A stretch of DNA of 64,000 bases from Pontivivens insulae (GCF_900302495.1 NZ_OMKW01000001.1:186001-250000), one strand, 5' to 3'; shown: positions 8,927-17,899, numbered from the stretch's first letter. Numbers and translations: made by a program. Notes: generated by a model not told the origin, from the letters alone.

Positions 8927-9414
8927 TAAGGCGCGCAGTACTGATTGTCGAAAGACACTTCACCCAAGACATTGAATGTCCCCCTGACCGTTGGGCAGGT
9001 TCCCGACGCAACAGGATCGACAGCCTGACCGGACGCCAGGAACTGCGTTGAAAGTGAACCATTGGCCGGATAGGCCTGACAGCCCCAATTCATAGCTTCA
9101 TCTGTCGAGTTCGGGTTGTAGTTCCGGGAAACCGGAAAGTCCGATATCGTCACCGAGACGGGAATAGAGGCTGGCGCGGGATCGCCAGGTTCCAAGATAA
9201 TGGCCCGTGCATTTCTAAAGACGCTCTCGCCGTCGGCAGCCGTGTAGCTTGCCGCGCAGGCGATGCGAATGCCCGTGTCAATCGCGGCCCTGTTCCCTTC
9301 GATCCGAACATCGAAGTTAAACGTGATATCTCGCGTCGGTACGGATTGAGCTTGCACAGCGCTTGCTGCGATCAGCCCGGCGAGCGGCACGAGGCAACGC
9401 TTCGGAAAACGCAT
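8926..9414 (-). CDS. Exported protein of unknown function
   Basis: A 162-residue protein starting at ATG 9414, with a strong AAGGAG site seven bases upstream; a longer frame upstream would read into the previous gene. A clear signal peptide (MRFPKR, hydrophobic core, cleavage at VQAQS) precedes a mature domain of about 140 residues dominated by predicted beta strands and containing four cysteines, which may pair in the periplasm. I recognise no family. It has no lipobox. Its stop overlaps the GTG of the repeat protein, so the two are probably translated together and may work together. Confidence 0.75.
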   Translation of the reverse strand: MRFPKRCLVPLAGLIAASAVQAQSVPTRDITFNFDVRIEGNRAAIDTGIRIACAASYTAADGESVFRNARAIILEPGDPAPASIPVSVTISDFPVSRNYNPNSTDEAMNWGCQAYPANGSLSTQFLASGQAVDPVASGTCPTVRGTFNVLGEVSFDNQYCAP

Positions 9415-9454
9415 ATCTATCTCCTTGATCGTATGAGTTTGAGACTGGCGCGCA

Positions 9455-10318
9455 TCACTCACAGAGCGCCTCTTTGCGCTGGTGGAACTCACGATGTGTG
9501 AAAAACGCAGCAGAGCTGTCAGCAATGCTCACCCTTTCCTGCACATCATCGCCCTCGCTACGAGAGGCCAGGTAGGGGATGGCATTATATGTCGAAAGAT
9601 CGGCCAGAAGCGGCCACGCGCACGCGCACTCCTGCGCGCTCGATCCGCCGGACTCGCAATATAGCCGGTAGAGAGGCTCGAAATCGGCAACCTCCCAGTC
9701 GTTGATATCGCGGCTGTGGATGCGCGCCAGTTCCATCTCATACTGGGCCCTGATCTCCTGAAGTGCTGCATATTGCAGCTGTTCTTGTTCCTGCTGGGCC
9801 TGCCGCTCAGCCTCGCGTTCTGCGTTTTCAGCATCCTGCATTTCTTGCAGGCGCATCATCTGTTCCAGCACCGCGGTCGCCGCATCCGTTTCCTCGGCCA
9901 TGTCAGCCTCGTTACTCTCAGCCATCTCTTCGGTAGCTGGGCCTGCCGCGTCGACCTGCATATTTAAACCGGGGATCTCGAACCCTTCGGGCAGGGCCTG
10001 GCCGCCAAGGGCACATTGCATCGCTACCCCCGCGATGCCCTGCATCATCTGCATGCCCGCCATCATATCATTCATGTCCGCAGGCTGCTCGCCCAGGTAC
10101 ATATCGAGTGCGATCCGCGCCGTAGGCACTTCCTCGGGCGCGACTTGGCTGGACCAGGCATCAAAGATGCACGCGCAGTCGGTCTCTGCCTCACCACCTT
10201 GGACACATTGGACCATGAACTCAGTGCGGAAGTCCGCCATGGACTGTGCATTGGCAGACCCCACGGCCAGCATCGACACGAGCCCCGCCGCACCCATTCG
10301 CATTAAAGACATTTTCAT
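9455..10318 (-). CDS. Exported coiled-coil protein with a duplicated cysteine module
   Basis: A 287-residue protein with a signal peptide ending near SANAQS. The mature part has two similar small modules: one near residue 37 reads C-x9-CAC followed by a Trp, the other near residue 223 reads C-x9-CAC followed by Trp. Between them lies an acidic Glu/Asp stretch and a highly charged helix of about 45 residues rich in E, Q, A and R, which looks like a coiled coil. Such CxC pairs could form disulfides or bind metal. I know no matching family. Start ATG 10318 has an AAAAGG site. It lies in the middle of the exported operon. Confidence 0.75.
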   Translation of the reverse strand: MKMSLMRMGAAGLVSMLAVGSANAQSMADFRTEFMVQCVQGGEAETDCACIFDAWSSQVAPEEVPTARIALDMYLGEQPADMNDMMAGMQMMQGIAGVAMQCALGGQALPEGFEIPGLNMQVDAAGPATEEMAESNEADMAEETDAATAVLEQMMRLQEMQDAENAEREAERQAQQEQEQLQYAALQEIRAQYEMELARIHSRDINDWEVADFEPLYRLYCESGGSSAQECACAWPLLADLSTYNAIPYLASRSEGDDVQERVSIADSSAAFFTHREFHQRKEALCE

Positions 10319-10358
10319 CGTGATAATCCTTTTCTCAAACCAACCGGATCAACGCCGC

Positions 10359-10895
10359 TTAGAAATATCCGCGTTCGCTTCCGGCGGCCTGGATGTCGCT
10401 CCATAGCTCTGGGGTAAAGTCCAGCCGGCTTTGCGATAGGGTCAGGAAATCACAGTCGAGCATCGCACCCATTACGGCTTCATCCGGGACCATGTCGCCC
10501 TCTGTTTGGAACTCGGGTGAGATCATGTCGACATAGTCGAAGCTTGGATCGGCCTCGACCCGCTCCAAAAGCTCGTCGGATGCGCTCAGATAGCGCGCAA
10601 ATGCGGGCATCGCGCCAGCCGCAACAACGGCATCATAGGTGCATTCAAAACCGTCCCGCTCAGCTTGCGTGATTGGGGTGTCAGCATCAAATGCGTCTGC
10701 ATGGACCGGATCGAACCGCCGCATCATTACCTCAGAGACGCGCAGCATGTTCATATAGCGGTTCTCGTAGTCCTCCAAAAACTCGCTCTTTGACATGTCC
10801 ATTATACGCTCAGCCGCATCGCTGTCGGCGGCCAGGGGCAGGGGGGAAAGGCAAGTGGAAATCAAAAGGACCAAGGCGGGCCGTCGCGCTATCAT
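10359..10895 (-). CDS. Exported protein of unknown function
   Basis: A 178-residue protein from ATG 10895, with AAAGGA eight bases upstream. The signal peptide runs from MIARRP to about PLAADS. The mature protein is acidic and mostly helical by eye, with two cysteines (in FECTYDAV and MLDCDFL) and an RYMNMLRVSEVMMRRF segment. There is no membrane anchor and no family that I recognise. Forty bases separate it from the next gene, consistent with a single transcript. Confidence 0.7.
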   Translation of the reverse strand: MIARRPALVLLISTCLSPLPLAADSDAAERIMDMSKSEFLEDYENRYMNMLRVSEVMMRRFDPVHADAFDADTPITQAERDGFECTYDAVVAAGAMPAFARYLSASDELLERVEADPSFDYVDMISPEFQTEGDMVPDEAVMGAMLDCDFLTLSQSRLDFTPELWSDIQAAGSERGYF

Positions 10896-10923
10896 AGTGC
10901 GTTCCTTTCTGAATTGAATAGGA

Positions 10924-11340
10924 TCATGGGCAAAGCGGCGCGAAGGGCTCACCCCCGCGCGCGCACAGAAATTGACGGTTCATCGTCGAAAGCTGCCAGC
11001 CCGCCGGTTCACCATCGGGCTGCCAGGCATAGACGGCTTCGGTGACGATGCCAGCGATGCTGTCATCCTCGACCGGTTGAACAAAGCGCACGGACATCTC
11101 GAACATGCCGATATGGCAATAAAGTTTGGTGAGCGGAGCAGGCATCGTTCCCGAAATTTGCTCTGCCAGTAAGGCCTCCTCAACCGAACCTGTCACGCGG
11201 CTCGCAACTGGGTCAGGTAGATCGAGATAGATTAACGGGAGGCTCTCTGATTCCAGCATGGGCGCGCATCGCGGCTCTGCCAAGGCTGCATCAACAGATC
11301 CGACGAGGCCCAGTGCCGCGGTCACAAGAAAAAGTCGCAA
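10924..11340 (-). CDS. Small exported protein, first gene of the operon
   Basis: A 138-residue protein. I take TTG 11340 as the start because GGAG lies seven bases upstream and the product then begins with a clean signal peptide (MRLFLV to about ALAEP); a TTG at 11358 would add six residues. The mature part has four cysteines and a beta-rich middle. No family is recognised. It is the promoter-proximal gene of the exported set, and the 139-base region upstream is shared with the divergent LuxR-hydrolase regulator. Confidence 0.65.
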   Translation of the reverse strand: MRLFLVTAALGLVGSVDAALAEPRCAPMLESESLPLIYLDLPDPVASRVTGSVEEALLAEQISGTMPAPLTKLYCHIGMFEMSVRFVQPVEDDSIAGIVTEAVYAWQPDGEPAGWQLSTMNRQFLCARGGEPFAPLCP

Positions 11341-11479
11341 TAGAATGCTCCAACTCAACCCTTGGAGTAGTCTAAAGGACTGCGGCTGGCATCCGCATAC
11401 GTCATTTGACGTAAATCACGTGTTTGTTGCTTTGCGCACCGGAGATTTACGGCCTAGCGTGGCGGCGTGATGAAGCGCA

Positions 11480-13216
11480 GTGTGTGGGGGCATCGTGACG
11501 CAAGGGCCAGCTGATCCAGAAGACATACCGCAGGAGGCTCTTCGGGTGATTTCAAGGCTGTATGACGCGGTTGGAAACGGCGCGGATTATCAGCCCATCT
11601 TTGCCGCGATGGATGAGTTTATCGAAGCGGAACTCAGCGCCCCGACCTGTGACAACCATACATCCAAGGCTTGGCAGAAGCTGTTCAAACATCACTTTCA
11701 GCAAGTGGGACATGTCTTCGATGTCCTGACACGTGAGCCGGTGGAAACTCCGCTCAGCTATGTTGAAGCTCAGAACGGTCCGGCCGCCGTTGTCGAGCGA
11801 TCTGGCAGGATTGTCACATCAAACCTCGATTTTTCGAACGTCGTGGGTGCTCACACGGACCTGTCGGAGCACTTTGCCAGTTCCGATGACCGTGTGCGCT
11901 TTGAGAATTTGGCAAGCGCGAACAACCTCGACGCGCAGGTCGTCGTTACTCTGAACGTTCCGCGACGCCGCAAACCCGTGGTTCTTCTGATCGGCCATCT
12001 TCCCCAGCTCAAAAATGATTCATCTGAGGCCGCGCCACTTAGCGCACTGATCGTCGAGCCGCGTTGGTCCGCCACGCTTGGGGACACGCTCGCACGATCC
12101 TTTGAGCTGACCGGGGCCGAGGTGGACACCCTGCGCGCCTTCGTGGAAACCGGATCTGCGCAGGGCATCGCCGACAGCCGGAAGAGGTCGATCCGTACCG
12201 TCCGCACGCAACTTTCGCGGATTTTCGCCCAAATCGGGGTCTCAGGCCAGACCGAGCTCGCACTCTTTCTTGCCGCTCTCGCGCAAATGAAACCGCCTTC
12301 ATTGCCTGGACGCGGCAGCGCGAAATTCGATGATGGGGATGTCAAAAGACACGTCCTGACCAGTCGGGTCGGACCGATCGAGGTGCTCGATTATGGCGCG
12401 CCGGATGGAAGTCCGGTCCTGCTCATTCAATCCACGCATCCACCGGGTTTGACGCGGGACTTGCGCGCTGCATTCGCGCAAGCCGGGCTTCGCATTCTGG
12501 CTCCGCTCAAACCGGGCGCGGGACAGAGCGCTGCCTTAAAGCCGACCGAGGGACCAGACCGAGTTGCACCGCTTTGCCGTGACGTGCTGGATGCGTTGTC
12601 CATCCCGCGCGCGGTCATTGCCGGGCAAGCCTCGGGTGGGCTTTACGCGCTTGAATTTGCGCGGCGCTATCCGGCCATGACCTCCGCTGTTTGCCTTATC
12701 GACACTGGCACGCCATTTGAGAGCACGTCGGCCCTGCTGCGATTGCCGCCGACGATCCGACGCACGATGGTGCCCGCCCGGATATTTCCGGAGATGCTGC
12801 TTCTACCGCACAGATTGGTCGCCGCAAATTTCGCCCGATCAGCCAAGGGCGAAGCCACAGTCGTCGACTACTTTTTTGACGGCAGCCCGGAGGATCAGGT
12901 GCTCACCCGTACCGACCCGAGCTATTATGGCATTACCCGCGATATCATCAGCTATTCGTTTCTTGATACCGACAGGTTGGTGCGCGACGTCGTTCGCTGG
13001 GCGTCGAACTGGTCCCCACTACTCAGCGAGGTGGCGGCCTCGACCCGGCTGCGATTTGTCCACGGCGCCCTCAACCGCATGTTCCTCGTCGGCGGGATAG
13101 AGGCCTTTGCCGCAAGCCGCCCAAACTGTGATCTGATCTCAATCGAAGGGTGCGGACAACTCGCCGTATTCCAAGAACCCGACACAGTAGCAGTCGCACT
13201 ACGCCAGCTTGTTTGA
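11480..13216 (+). CDS. LuxR-type HTH regulator fused to a catalytically dead alpha/beta-hydrolase domain
   Basis: A 578-residue protein in three parts: an N-terminal helical and PAS-like region (about 1-190), a LuxR-type helix-turn-helix (about 208-265, from the LTGAEVDTLRAF segment), and a C-terminal alpha/beta-hydrolase fold (about 285-578). In the hydrolase part the nucleophile elbow reads GQASGG, where family members have GxSxG, so the nucleophile position is A384. The acid position in HGALNRM is N532 and the usual catalytic His in the GxGH motif is Q560. The domain probably binds a ligand instead of hydrolysing it. Start is GTG 11480 or GTG 11495. It is divergent from the exported operon and is its likely regulator. 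Confidence 0.85.
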   Translation: MCGGIVTQGPADPEDIPQEALRVISRLYDAVGNGADYQPIFAAMDEFIEAELSAPTCDNHTSKAWQKLFKHHFQQVGHVFDVLTREPVETPLSYVEAQNGPAAVVERSGRIVTSNLDFSNVVGAHTDLSEHFASSDDRVRFENLASANNLDAQVVVTLNVPRRRKPVVLLIGHLPQLKNDSSEAAPLSALIVEPRWSATLGDTLARSFELTGAEVDTLRAFVETGSAQGIADSRKRSIRTVRTQLSRIFAQIGVSGQTELALFLAALAQMKPPSLPGRGSAKFDDGDVKRHVLTSRVGPIEVLDYGAPDGSPVLLIQSTHPPGLTRDLRAAFAQAGLRILAPLKPGAGQSAALKPTEGPDRVAPLCRDVLDALSIPRAVIAGQASGGLYALEFARRYPAMTSAVCLIDTGTPFESTSALLRLPPTIRRTMVPARIFPEMLLLPHRLVAANFARSAKGEATVVDYFFDGSPEDQVLTRTDPSYYGITRDIISYSFLDTDRLVRDVVRWASNWSPLLSEVAASTRLRFVHGALNRMFLVGGIEAFAASRPNCDLISIEGCGQLAVFQEPDTVAVALRQLV

Positions 13217-13320
13217 GGCAAGCCTACGCTCAGGGATGCGTCGCCGCCGACTGCGCAAATCAATGCTTGGTGCCTTTTGTTGGTAATACACAACTTGCAA
13301 AGTAGTCTTTGAACACTGAG

Positions 13321-14322
13321 CTAAGTCGTTTGATTGCGGCGCAAAGCCGCCTTTTCGAAGATCAGTTCATTGCAAATGTGCTGACCGGTCTCTGGACTTT
13401 CATTCAGCCGGGATGTCTTACGCGAAAGACTATTCGGGCGTATTATTCGGGAGCCTTGAGCTACTCTCCGCTCCTGCTGATCGGGTTGAGTGTCTTCTCT
13501 TCTCGGCCAGTAGACCACGGCTGGGGGCCTACCGCCTAGGGCGGCATGCGGGCGCTTACGGTTGTAGAACTCGATCCACTTGCCGACGCCAGCCTTTGCC
13601 TCTGATCCGTATTCACAGACGTGCAGGTAGACGCACTCGTATTTCAGGCGCCGCCACAGCCGCTCAACGAAGATATTGTCGAGGAACCGGTCCTTGCCGT
13701 CCATCGAGATGAGCACACCGGATCGGCGCAAGCGGTCGGTCCAGGCGAAGGATGTGAACTGGCCGCCCTGCTCTGTGTTCATGGTCTCGGGGCGGGCCGA
13801 AGCGGGCGGTGGTTCCGTCCAGCGCCTCGACGCAGAAGCCCGCCTTCAACGTGTTCGAAATAGCCGGGCCAGAATCTTGCGGGTGTGCCAGTCCATGATG
13901 GCGACAAGATGGAGGAACCCGCGCCGCATCGGTAGGTAGGTGATGTCTGCCGCCGAAACCTGATTGGGCCGGGTCAAGCGCAGCCCTTTCAGCAGGTAGG
14001 GGTAGGTCCTGTGACCTTTCGCCGCCTTGCTGGTGTTGGGCTTCTGATAGATCGCCATCAGCCGTATAAGCCGGCGGATGCGCTTCTCGTTCACCAGAAG
14101 ACCCTCGTTGCACAATTGCCAGGTCATCTGCCGCACTCCGAAGAACAGCGTTTCCAGGAACTGTACGTCGCTCTGGCGCATCAGCCTCAGGTTCAGCGCC
14201 GTCTCACCCTTGGGCTGGTAGTAGAACGACGACCGCGAGATCGCCAGCAGCTTGCACTGTTTGCCAATCGACAGCTCGGGATTGGCGGGCTCAACCATCT
14301 TCCGTTTCACTTCCCGGTCCAC
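13321..14322 (-). pseudogene. IS3-family transposase orfB, two frameshifts
   Basis: Catalytic transposase of the DDE type. The first part (14322 to about 13860) contains the helical N-terminus and the first catalytic Asp in SAADITYLP. The frame then shifts near 13860, where ISNTLKAGFCVEAL continues in another frame, and shifts again near 13785 into the frame holding NTEQGGQFTS and the last catalytic Glu in FVERLWRRLKYE. The second catalytic Asp, normally in NTDQG, has become Glu. The usual stop after RVA also appears lost. It is clearly inactive. Confidence 0.88.
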
Positions 14323-14600
14323 GGCTTGAGCTTTCTGGACAACAAATCATTGGCCACGGCCAGCTCCTCAATCTTGGCGTGCAGCTCCTTCACCTTCTCC
14401 TCACCGATCTACGGAGCCTTCTTGCCGCCACGCTCGAACACGCCAGACGCGTCTTCCAGCAACGCCCGCTTGCAGGTGTGGATCATCGTCGGATGAACCC
14501 CGAACCGGCTCGCCAGCTCGGCCGCCGTCTGCTCACGCTTCTGCGTTTCCAGCGCCATCTTCGCCTTGAACTCCGGCGAATGCTGCTTCCGTTTCGACAT
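14307..14600 (-). pseudogene. IS3-family transposase orfA, internal stop
   Basis: The product is the HTH protein of an IS3 element (MSKRKQHSPEFKAKMALE, then AELASRFGVHPTMIH). A TAG at 14411-14409 interrupts the frame after GGKKAP. Beyond it the frame continues with the expected leucine-zipper segment to a TGA at 14309-14307, which shows that the stop is a mutation. The normal protein is about 97 residues. Confidence 0.88.
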
Positions 14601-14676
14601 CTCTGATCCCTTTCTCGTCGAAGATCAGCAGACAGCAATTCGTAGCCTACGTCAGTGTCCGAAATCGGGGTATAGC

Positions 14677-14967
14677 TCAGCTTTCAAGCGTGTCCAGCGC
14701 TACTCCGCGCAAGATTTCCTTCAGACCGTCTGCACGGTTTCGATAAGCCTGCGCCAGGGAGGGACAGCCATTTCGGTAGGTCGCGTAATTCGTCATATCC
14801 TCCCGGAACGCTGCCCTCAGCTGCTCTCGATCACGCAAAACGCCATCTGACATCGCACTGGAAGCGGGAAGTTGCGCGACAGTTGGGCAGATGTGTGTTT
14901 GAGCATAAACGGGCTGCAACGTCATCAGAGTGCAAAGCGATACCAGGCATATCGCAATGCGGATCAT
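14677..14967 (-). CDS. Small exported protein, probably truncated by the IS element
   Basis: A 96-residue product from ATG 14967, whose start overlaps the stop of the upstream broken lipoprotein frame (ATGA). A signal peptide runs from MIRIAIC to PVYAQ, followed by about 70 residues with two cysteines. No family is recognised. Its stop codon TGA is the first three bases of the IS end, so the natural C-terminus was likely removed. On the far side of the IS the minus strand from 13316 continues in the same frame for 18 codons to a TGA at 13260, which may be the lost tail. Confidence 0.55.
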   Translation of the reverse strand: MIRIAICLVSLCTLMTLQPVYAQTHICPTVAQLPASSAMSDGVLRDREQLRAAFREDMTNYATYRNGCPSLAQAYRNRADGLKEILRGVALDTLES

Positions 14968-15370
14968 GTGACGCATCCACGAATGACTGGCTCACTCATC
15001 GTCGCGATCGTATTCTCCCCAAGTGGAAAACCGATGCTGTCGCGCGTTCTGTTCGCGCTTGGCCTCACATCGACGACTTCCGAGTCTTCAAAGTAGAAGT
15101 CGAAATAGCCCTCATACCAGATATCAGTCGGCTCGTACTGAGACCACGATAAACATACCGCGACACCTCACCAGTTGCAGTTGGTGTGATCCGCGTAGGT
15201 TCGCCCGCACATTCCCAAATAAAACCGGGCTCGCTGCCCAACACGAGCACGTAGGCATCTCGGGCGAAATTTCCGGACCGTTCGGCCACCACGAAGCCAC
15301 ATGAAGTCAGGAACAGTACGGTTACTGTGGCGAAGAATCATTTAAACCAGCTACGTCTGAACTTCGTCAC
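14964..15370 (-). pseudogene. Broken lipoprotein gene
   Basis: A GTG at 15370, six bases after an AGGAG site, starts a typical lipoprotein signal: a basic KFRR n-region, a hydrophobic core and the lipobox LTSC. Codon 11 is TGA where a Trp codon would fit. The frame then runs through about 60 residues and shifts near 15150, after which a different frame carries acidic, aromatic-rich protein-like sequence (WYEGYFDFYFEDSE) to a TGA overlapping the next start. Two lesions make this a pseudogene unless there is recoding. No family is recognised. Confidence 0.6.
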
Positions 15371-15455
15371 AGCTCACTCCTGAATTTCCTCTCCACTATG
15401 ACATTAAATCTGGGGTTTTGCATCACCCGGATGGGTTAGGCGTTTACTCCGATCG

Positions 15456-15484
15456 AAAAAAAAGACGCGGCGATGATCGCCGCG
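15456..15484 (-). terminator. Intrinsic terminator of the TRAP operon
   Basis: The stem CGCGGCG/CGCCGCG with a five-base loop is followed on the minus strand by TC and a run of eight T. It lies 33 bases after the TRAP permease stop. Confidence 0.9.
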
Positions 15485-15516
15485 CCTTTCACTTCAAAAT
15501 CCGTGAAATGGCTTGA

Positions 15517-17751
15517 TCAGCCTCTTTCGTCGGCCACCGGGGTTGCAGGTGTGACCGGTGCGCTTCCGCCCAAGGCTTTCTGGGCGAACCAGAGGCCGAC
15601 GGCCAGGGCGACGCCGATTACGTCGGTCAACAGGCCGCCCGCGATCATGCAGAGCGCGGCAAGGACCAGCCCGAGGCGCATTGCCCAGCCAACGGCACGC
15701 CCGGCAAACCAGCCCTGCATACCTGATGAGAGGAAGAACACACCGATGACGGCCGTGACCCCGGCGCGGGCGATCTCATACCAGGCGCCGTCCATCAGGA
15801 TCGCGCCATTGTAGAAGAACATGAACGGCACGATGAATGCGGAAATCCCGATCTTGAACGAGGCCACAGACGTCTCCATCGGGTTTGATCCCGATATCCC
15901 TGCTGCCGCGTAACTCGCCAGTGCCACCGGTGGTGTGATTGCCGAGACGACGGCGAAGTAGAAGACGAAGAAATGCGCCGTCAGCATCGGAATGCCCAGC
16001 TGCACCAGACCCGGCGCAACCACACTCGCCGCAACTGCGTAGGCTGCCGTTGTCGGCATGCCCATGCCAAGCAGGATGGCAATACACATCGCGAAGAACA
16101 GAGCGAGCAGCTGGCTCGCATCAGCGATGCCCAGCAACACGGCCGAGAAGCGCGCACCCACGCCCGTCAGGGAAATGACGCCAACGATGATGCCTGCACA
16201 GGCACAAACCGCGATGATCTGGATCGACATGACGCCCGCGATCTCGAACGCTTTCGAGACAGAGCGCGGCCCCATCCGGTAGGGTGTGAACCAGCTCACG
16301 ACAGCGGCAGAGGCTGTGGCAAGCGTTCCAGCGCGGATCACAGAATATCCCATGAAGAGCGCCCCGATCAGGATGATGATCGGAAGGAACAGGAACACCC
16401 GACGGACCATATCGCGGAACTTGGGCAGTTCGTCCTCGCGCATCCCGCGCATGCCCAGCTTCGCGGCCTCGAAATCGACCATGAAGTAGATGGAGGCGAA
16501 GTAGAGGATCGCCGGGATGATCGCCGCAATCGCGATGTCTGTGTATGGGATGCCCGTGATCTCTGCCATGATGAAGGCACCAGCCCCCATGATCGGCGGC
16601 ATAATCTGCCCACCTGTCGAGGCGGCAGCCTCAACTGCGCCTGCGGTCTTCTTGTGGTAGCCGACCTTCTTCATCAGCGGGATGGTGAGGGAGCCTGTGG
16701 CCACCACATTGCCCGCTGACGTTCCGTTGATCATCCCCATAAGACCGGAGGCGAAGATCGCCACCTTGGCCGGTCCACCGCGCGCGCGGCCGGCGGCGGC
16801 AAAGGCAAAGTTGACGAAGTAGTCCCCGACCTTTGAGGCCTGCAGGAACGCGGCAAAGATGATGAACAGGATGATGTAGGTAGATGAGACCGCCGTGGTC
16901 GGCCCAAGGATGCCCGCATCGGTGTAGACTTGGCTAAAGAACCGGGTCCACGCGATGTCAGGTGCGTTCAGGAAACCTGGAAGGCTTTCCCCCACAAACA
17001 CGTAGGTCAGGAACACGGCCGCGATCACGATCAGGGCCATGCCAGCCACCCGCCGCGTCAATTCCATGATCAGAGCAACGCCTGCAACTGCGGCCAGGCT
17101 GATACCAATGGGCGCAAATGGTGTCCCGGTGGAGTTGCGCATCAGCGTGCCGTAAATGGTGATGAGATAGACAGCCACGGCAACAGCGCAGATTGAAAGA
17201 AGAATGTCCGCAGGCACAATGCGCCCACGCGTTCTTGTGCGCAGCCAGCCCAGAACGATGCCAATACCGGTTGCCGCCAATAGCGGAACACCGAAATGCC
17301 AGGTCTCCTGCGTCACGAATTCTTCCGCGATGCCGTTCCACATGGTGCCGTCTGAGATTTGGCCCGCGATGTCGAACGCCTGCCAAAGGGCATAGAGCGC
17401 GGGCAGCATGCCCGCAAAGGCCAGCAGATCGAGCAGTTTAGAGGCCCCGCCCGGTTCCTCATCTGGGAACGCCCGTGCTGAAAACAGGGTGAAGCCCAGG
17501 ATCAGAGCACCAGCGATATGCACGATCCGGAAATTCCATGTTTCCATAGGGAATGTGGGCAGGAATGGGATTGTGACGCCTGTCGTGGCAGAGATCGATA
17601 ACCCGTTCAGTGCGGCCATGTGGAAGAAGGCATAGATGCCCGCCATGATCGCGACGACAAGATAGGCGCGGCCTTCGAATAACCGGCGGTTGCTTTCTAC
17701 CGGTTCGTCATCGACGCCCTCGGCGATGACCTGATTGCTTTGTTCGGACAT
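15517..17751 (-). CDS. TRAP transporter fused 4TM/12TM permease (TAXI type)
   Basis: A 744-residue membrane protein in which the small DctQ-like and large DctM-like subunits are joined, as is usual for TAXI-type TRAP systems. I chose ATG 17751 because it has GGAG upstream and gives the usual short charged N-terminus; the frame upstream has no family match. At least 16 hydrophobic spans are visible. The DctM-type core includes GTSAGNVVATGSLTIPLMKK and GMGMPTTAAYAV, the glycine-rich hairpin regions of the ion and substrate path. It works with the binding protein encoded 200 bases upstream to import an organic acid using a sodium gradient. The substrate is not evident. Confidence 0.93.
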   Translation of the reverse strand: MSEQSNQVIAEGVDDEPVESNRRLFEGRAYLVVAIMAGIYAFFHMAALNGLSISATTGVTIPFLPTFPMETWNFRIVHIAGALILGFTLFSARAFPDEEPGGASKLLDLLAFAGMLPALYALWQAFDIAGQISDGTMWNGIAEEFVTQETWHFGVPLLAATGIGIVLGWLRTRTRGRIVPADILLSICAVAVAVYLITIYGTLMRNSTGTPFAPIGISLAAVAGVALIMELTRRVAGMALIVIAAVFLTYVFVGESLPGFLNAPDIAWTRFFSQVYTDAGILGPTTAVSSTYIILFIIFAAFLQASKVGDYFVNFAFAAAGRARGGPAKVAIFASGLMGMINGTSAGNVVATGSLTIPLMKKVGYHKKTAGAVEAAASTGGQIMPPIMGAGAFIMAEITGIPYTDIAIAAIIPAILYFASIYFMVDFEAAKLGMRGMREDELPKFRDMVRRVFLFLPIIILIGALFMGYSVIRAGTLATASAAVVSWFTPYRMGPRSVSKAFEIAGVMSIQIIAVCACAGIIVGVISLTGVGARFSAVLLGIADASQLLALFFAMCIAILLGMGMPTTAAYAVAASVVAPGLVQLGIPMLTAHFFVFYFAVVSAITPPVALASYAAAGISGSNPMETSVASFKIGISAFIVPFMFFYNGAILMDGAWYEIARAGVTAVIGVFFLSSGMQGWFAGRAVGWAMRLGLVLAALCMIAGGLLTDVIGVALAVGLWFAQKALGGSAPVTPATPVADERG

Positions 17752-17899
17752 GACTACTGTCTCCGGATCGAATTGGGCGGTTAGATCGGTCTGCAGGCAG
17801 GCGCTTGAATACGCAAAATGCGCCCGCATCCGTCATAGGTGCGGGGTGCGGTCGTGTCTTCCCGTTTCGATTCGGGTTCGACCGTCTTTACTGTGGTGA

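Larger units (their letters stand above)
13317..14679 (-). mobile_element. Degenerate IS3-family insertion sequence
   Basis: An IS3-type pair of transposase frames is flanked by short inverted ends, TGAGCTA at 13317 and TAGCTCA ending at 14679, with further weak similarity (GATT-CGG) inward. The length of about 1.36 kb fits the family. I see no target-site duplication. Both transposase genes are broken, so the element cannot move by itself. The left boundary is less certain than the right. Confidence 0.7.

Noticed and set aside
13217-13316. The stretch left of the IS as a separate gene
   Set aside because: Only 18 in-frame codons lie there on the minus strand, best explained as the severed tail of the exported gene. 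No start or ribosome site is seen.
15065-15292. A 75-codon open frame taken as a complete gene
   Set aside because: It is only the middle of a broken lipoprotein frame: the real start is upstream of a TGA, and the sequence continues in another frame after about 15150.
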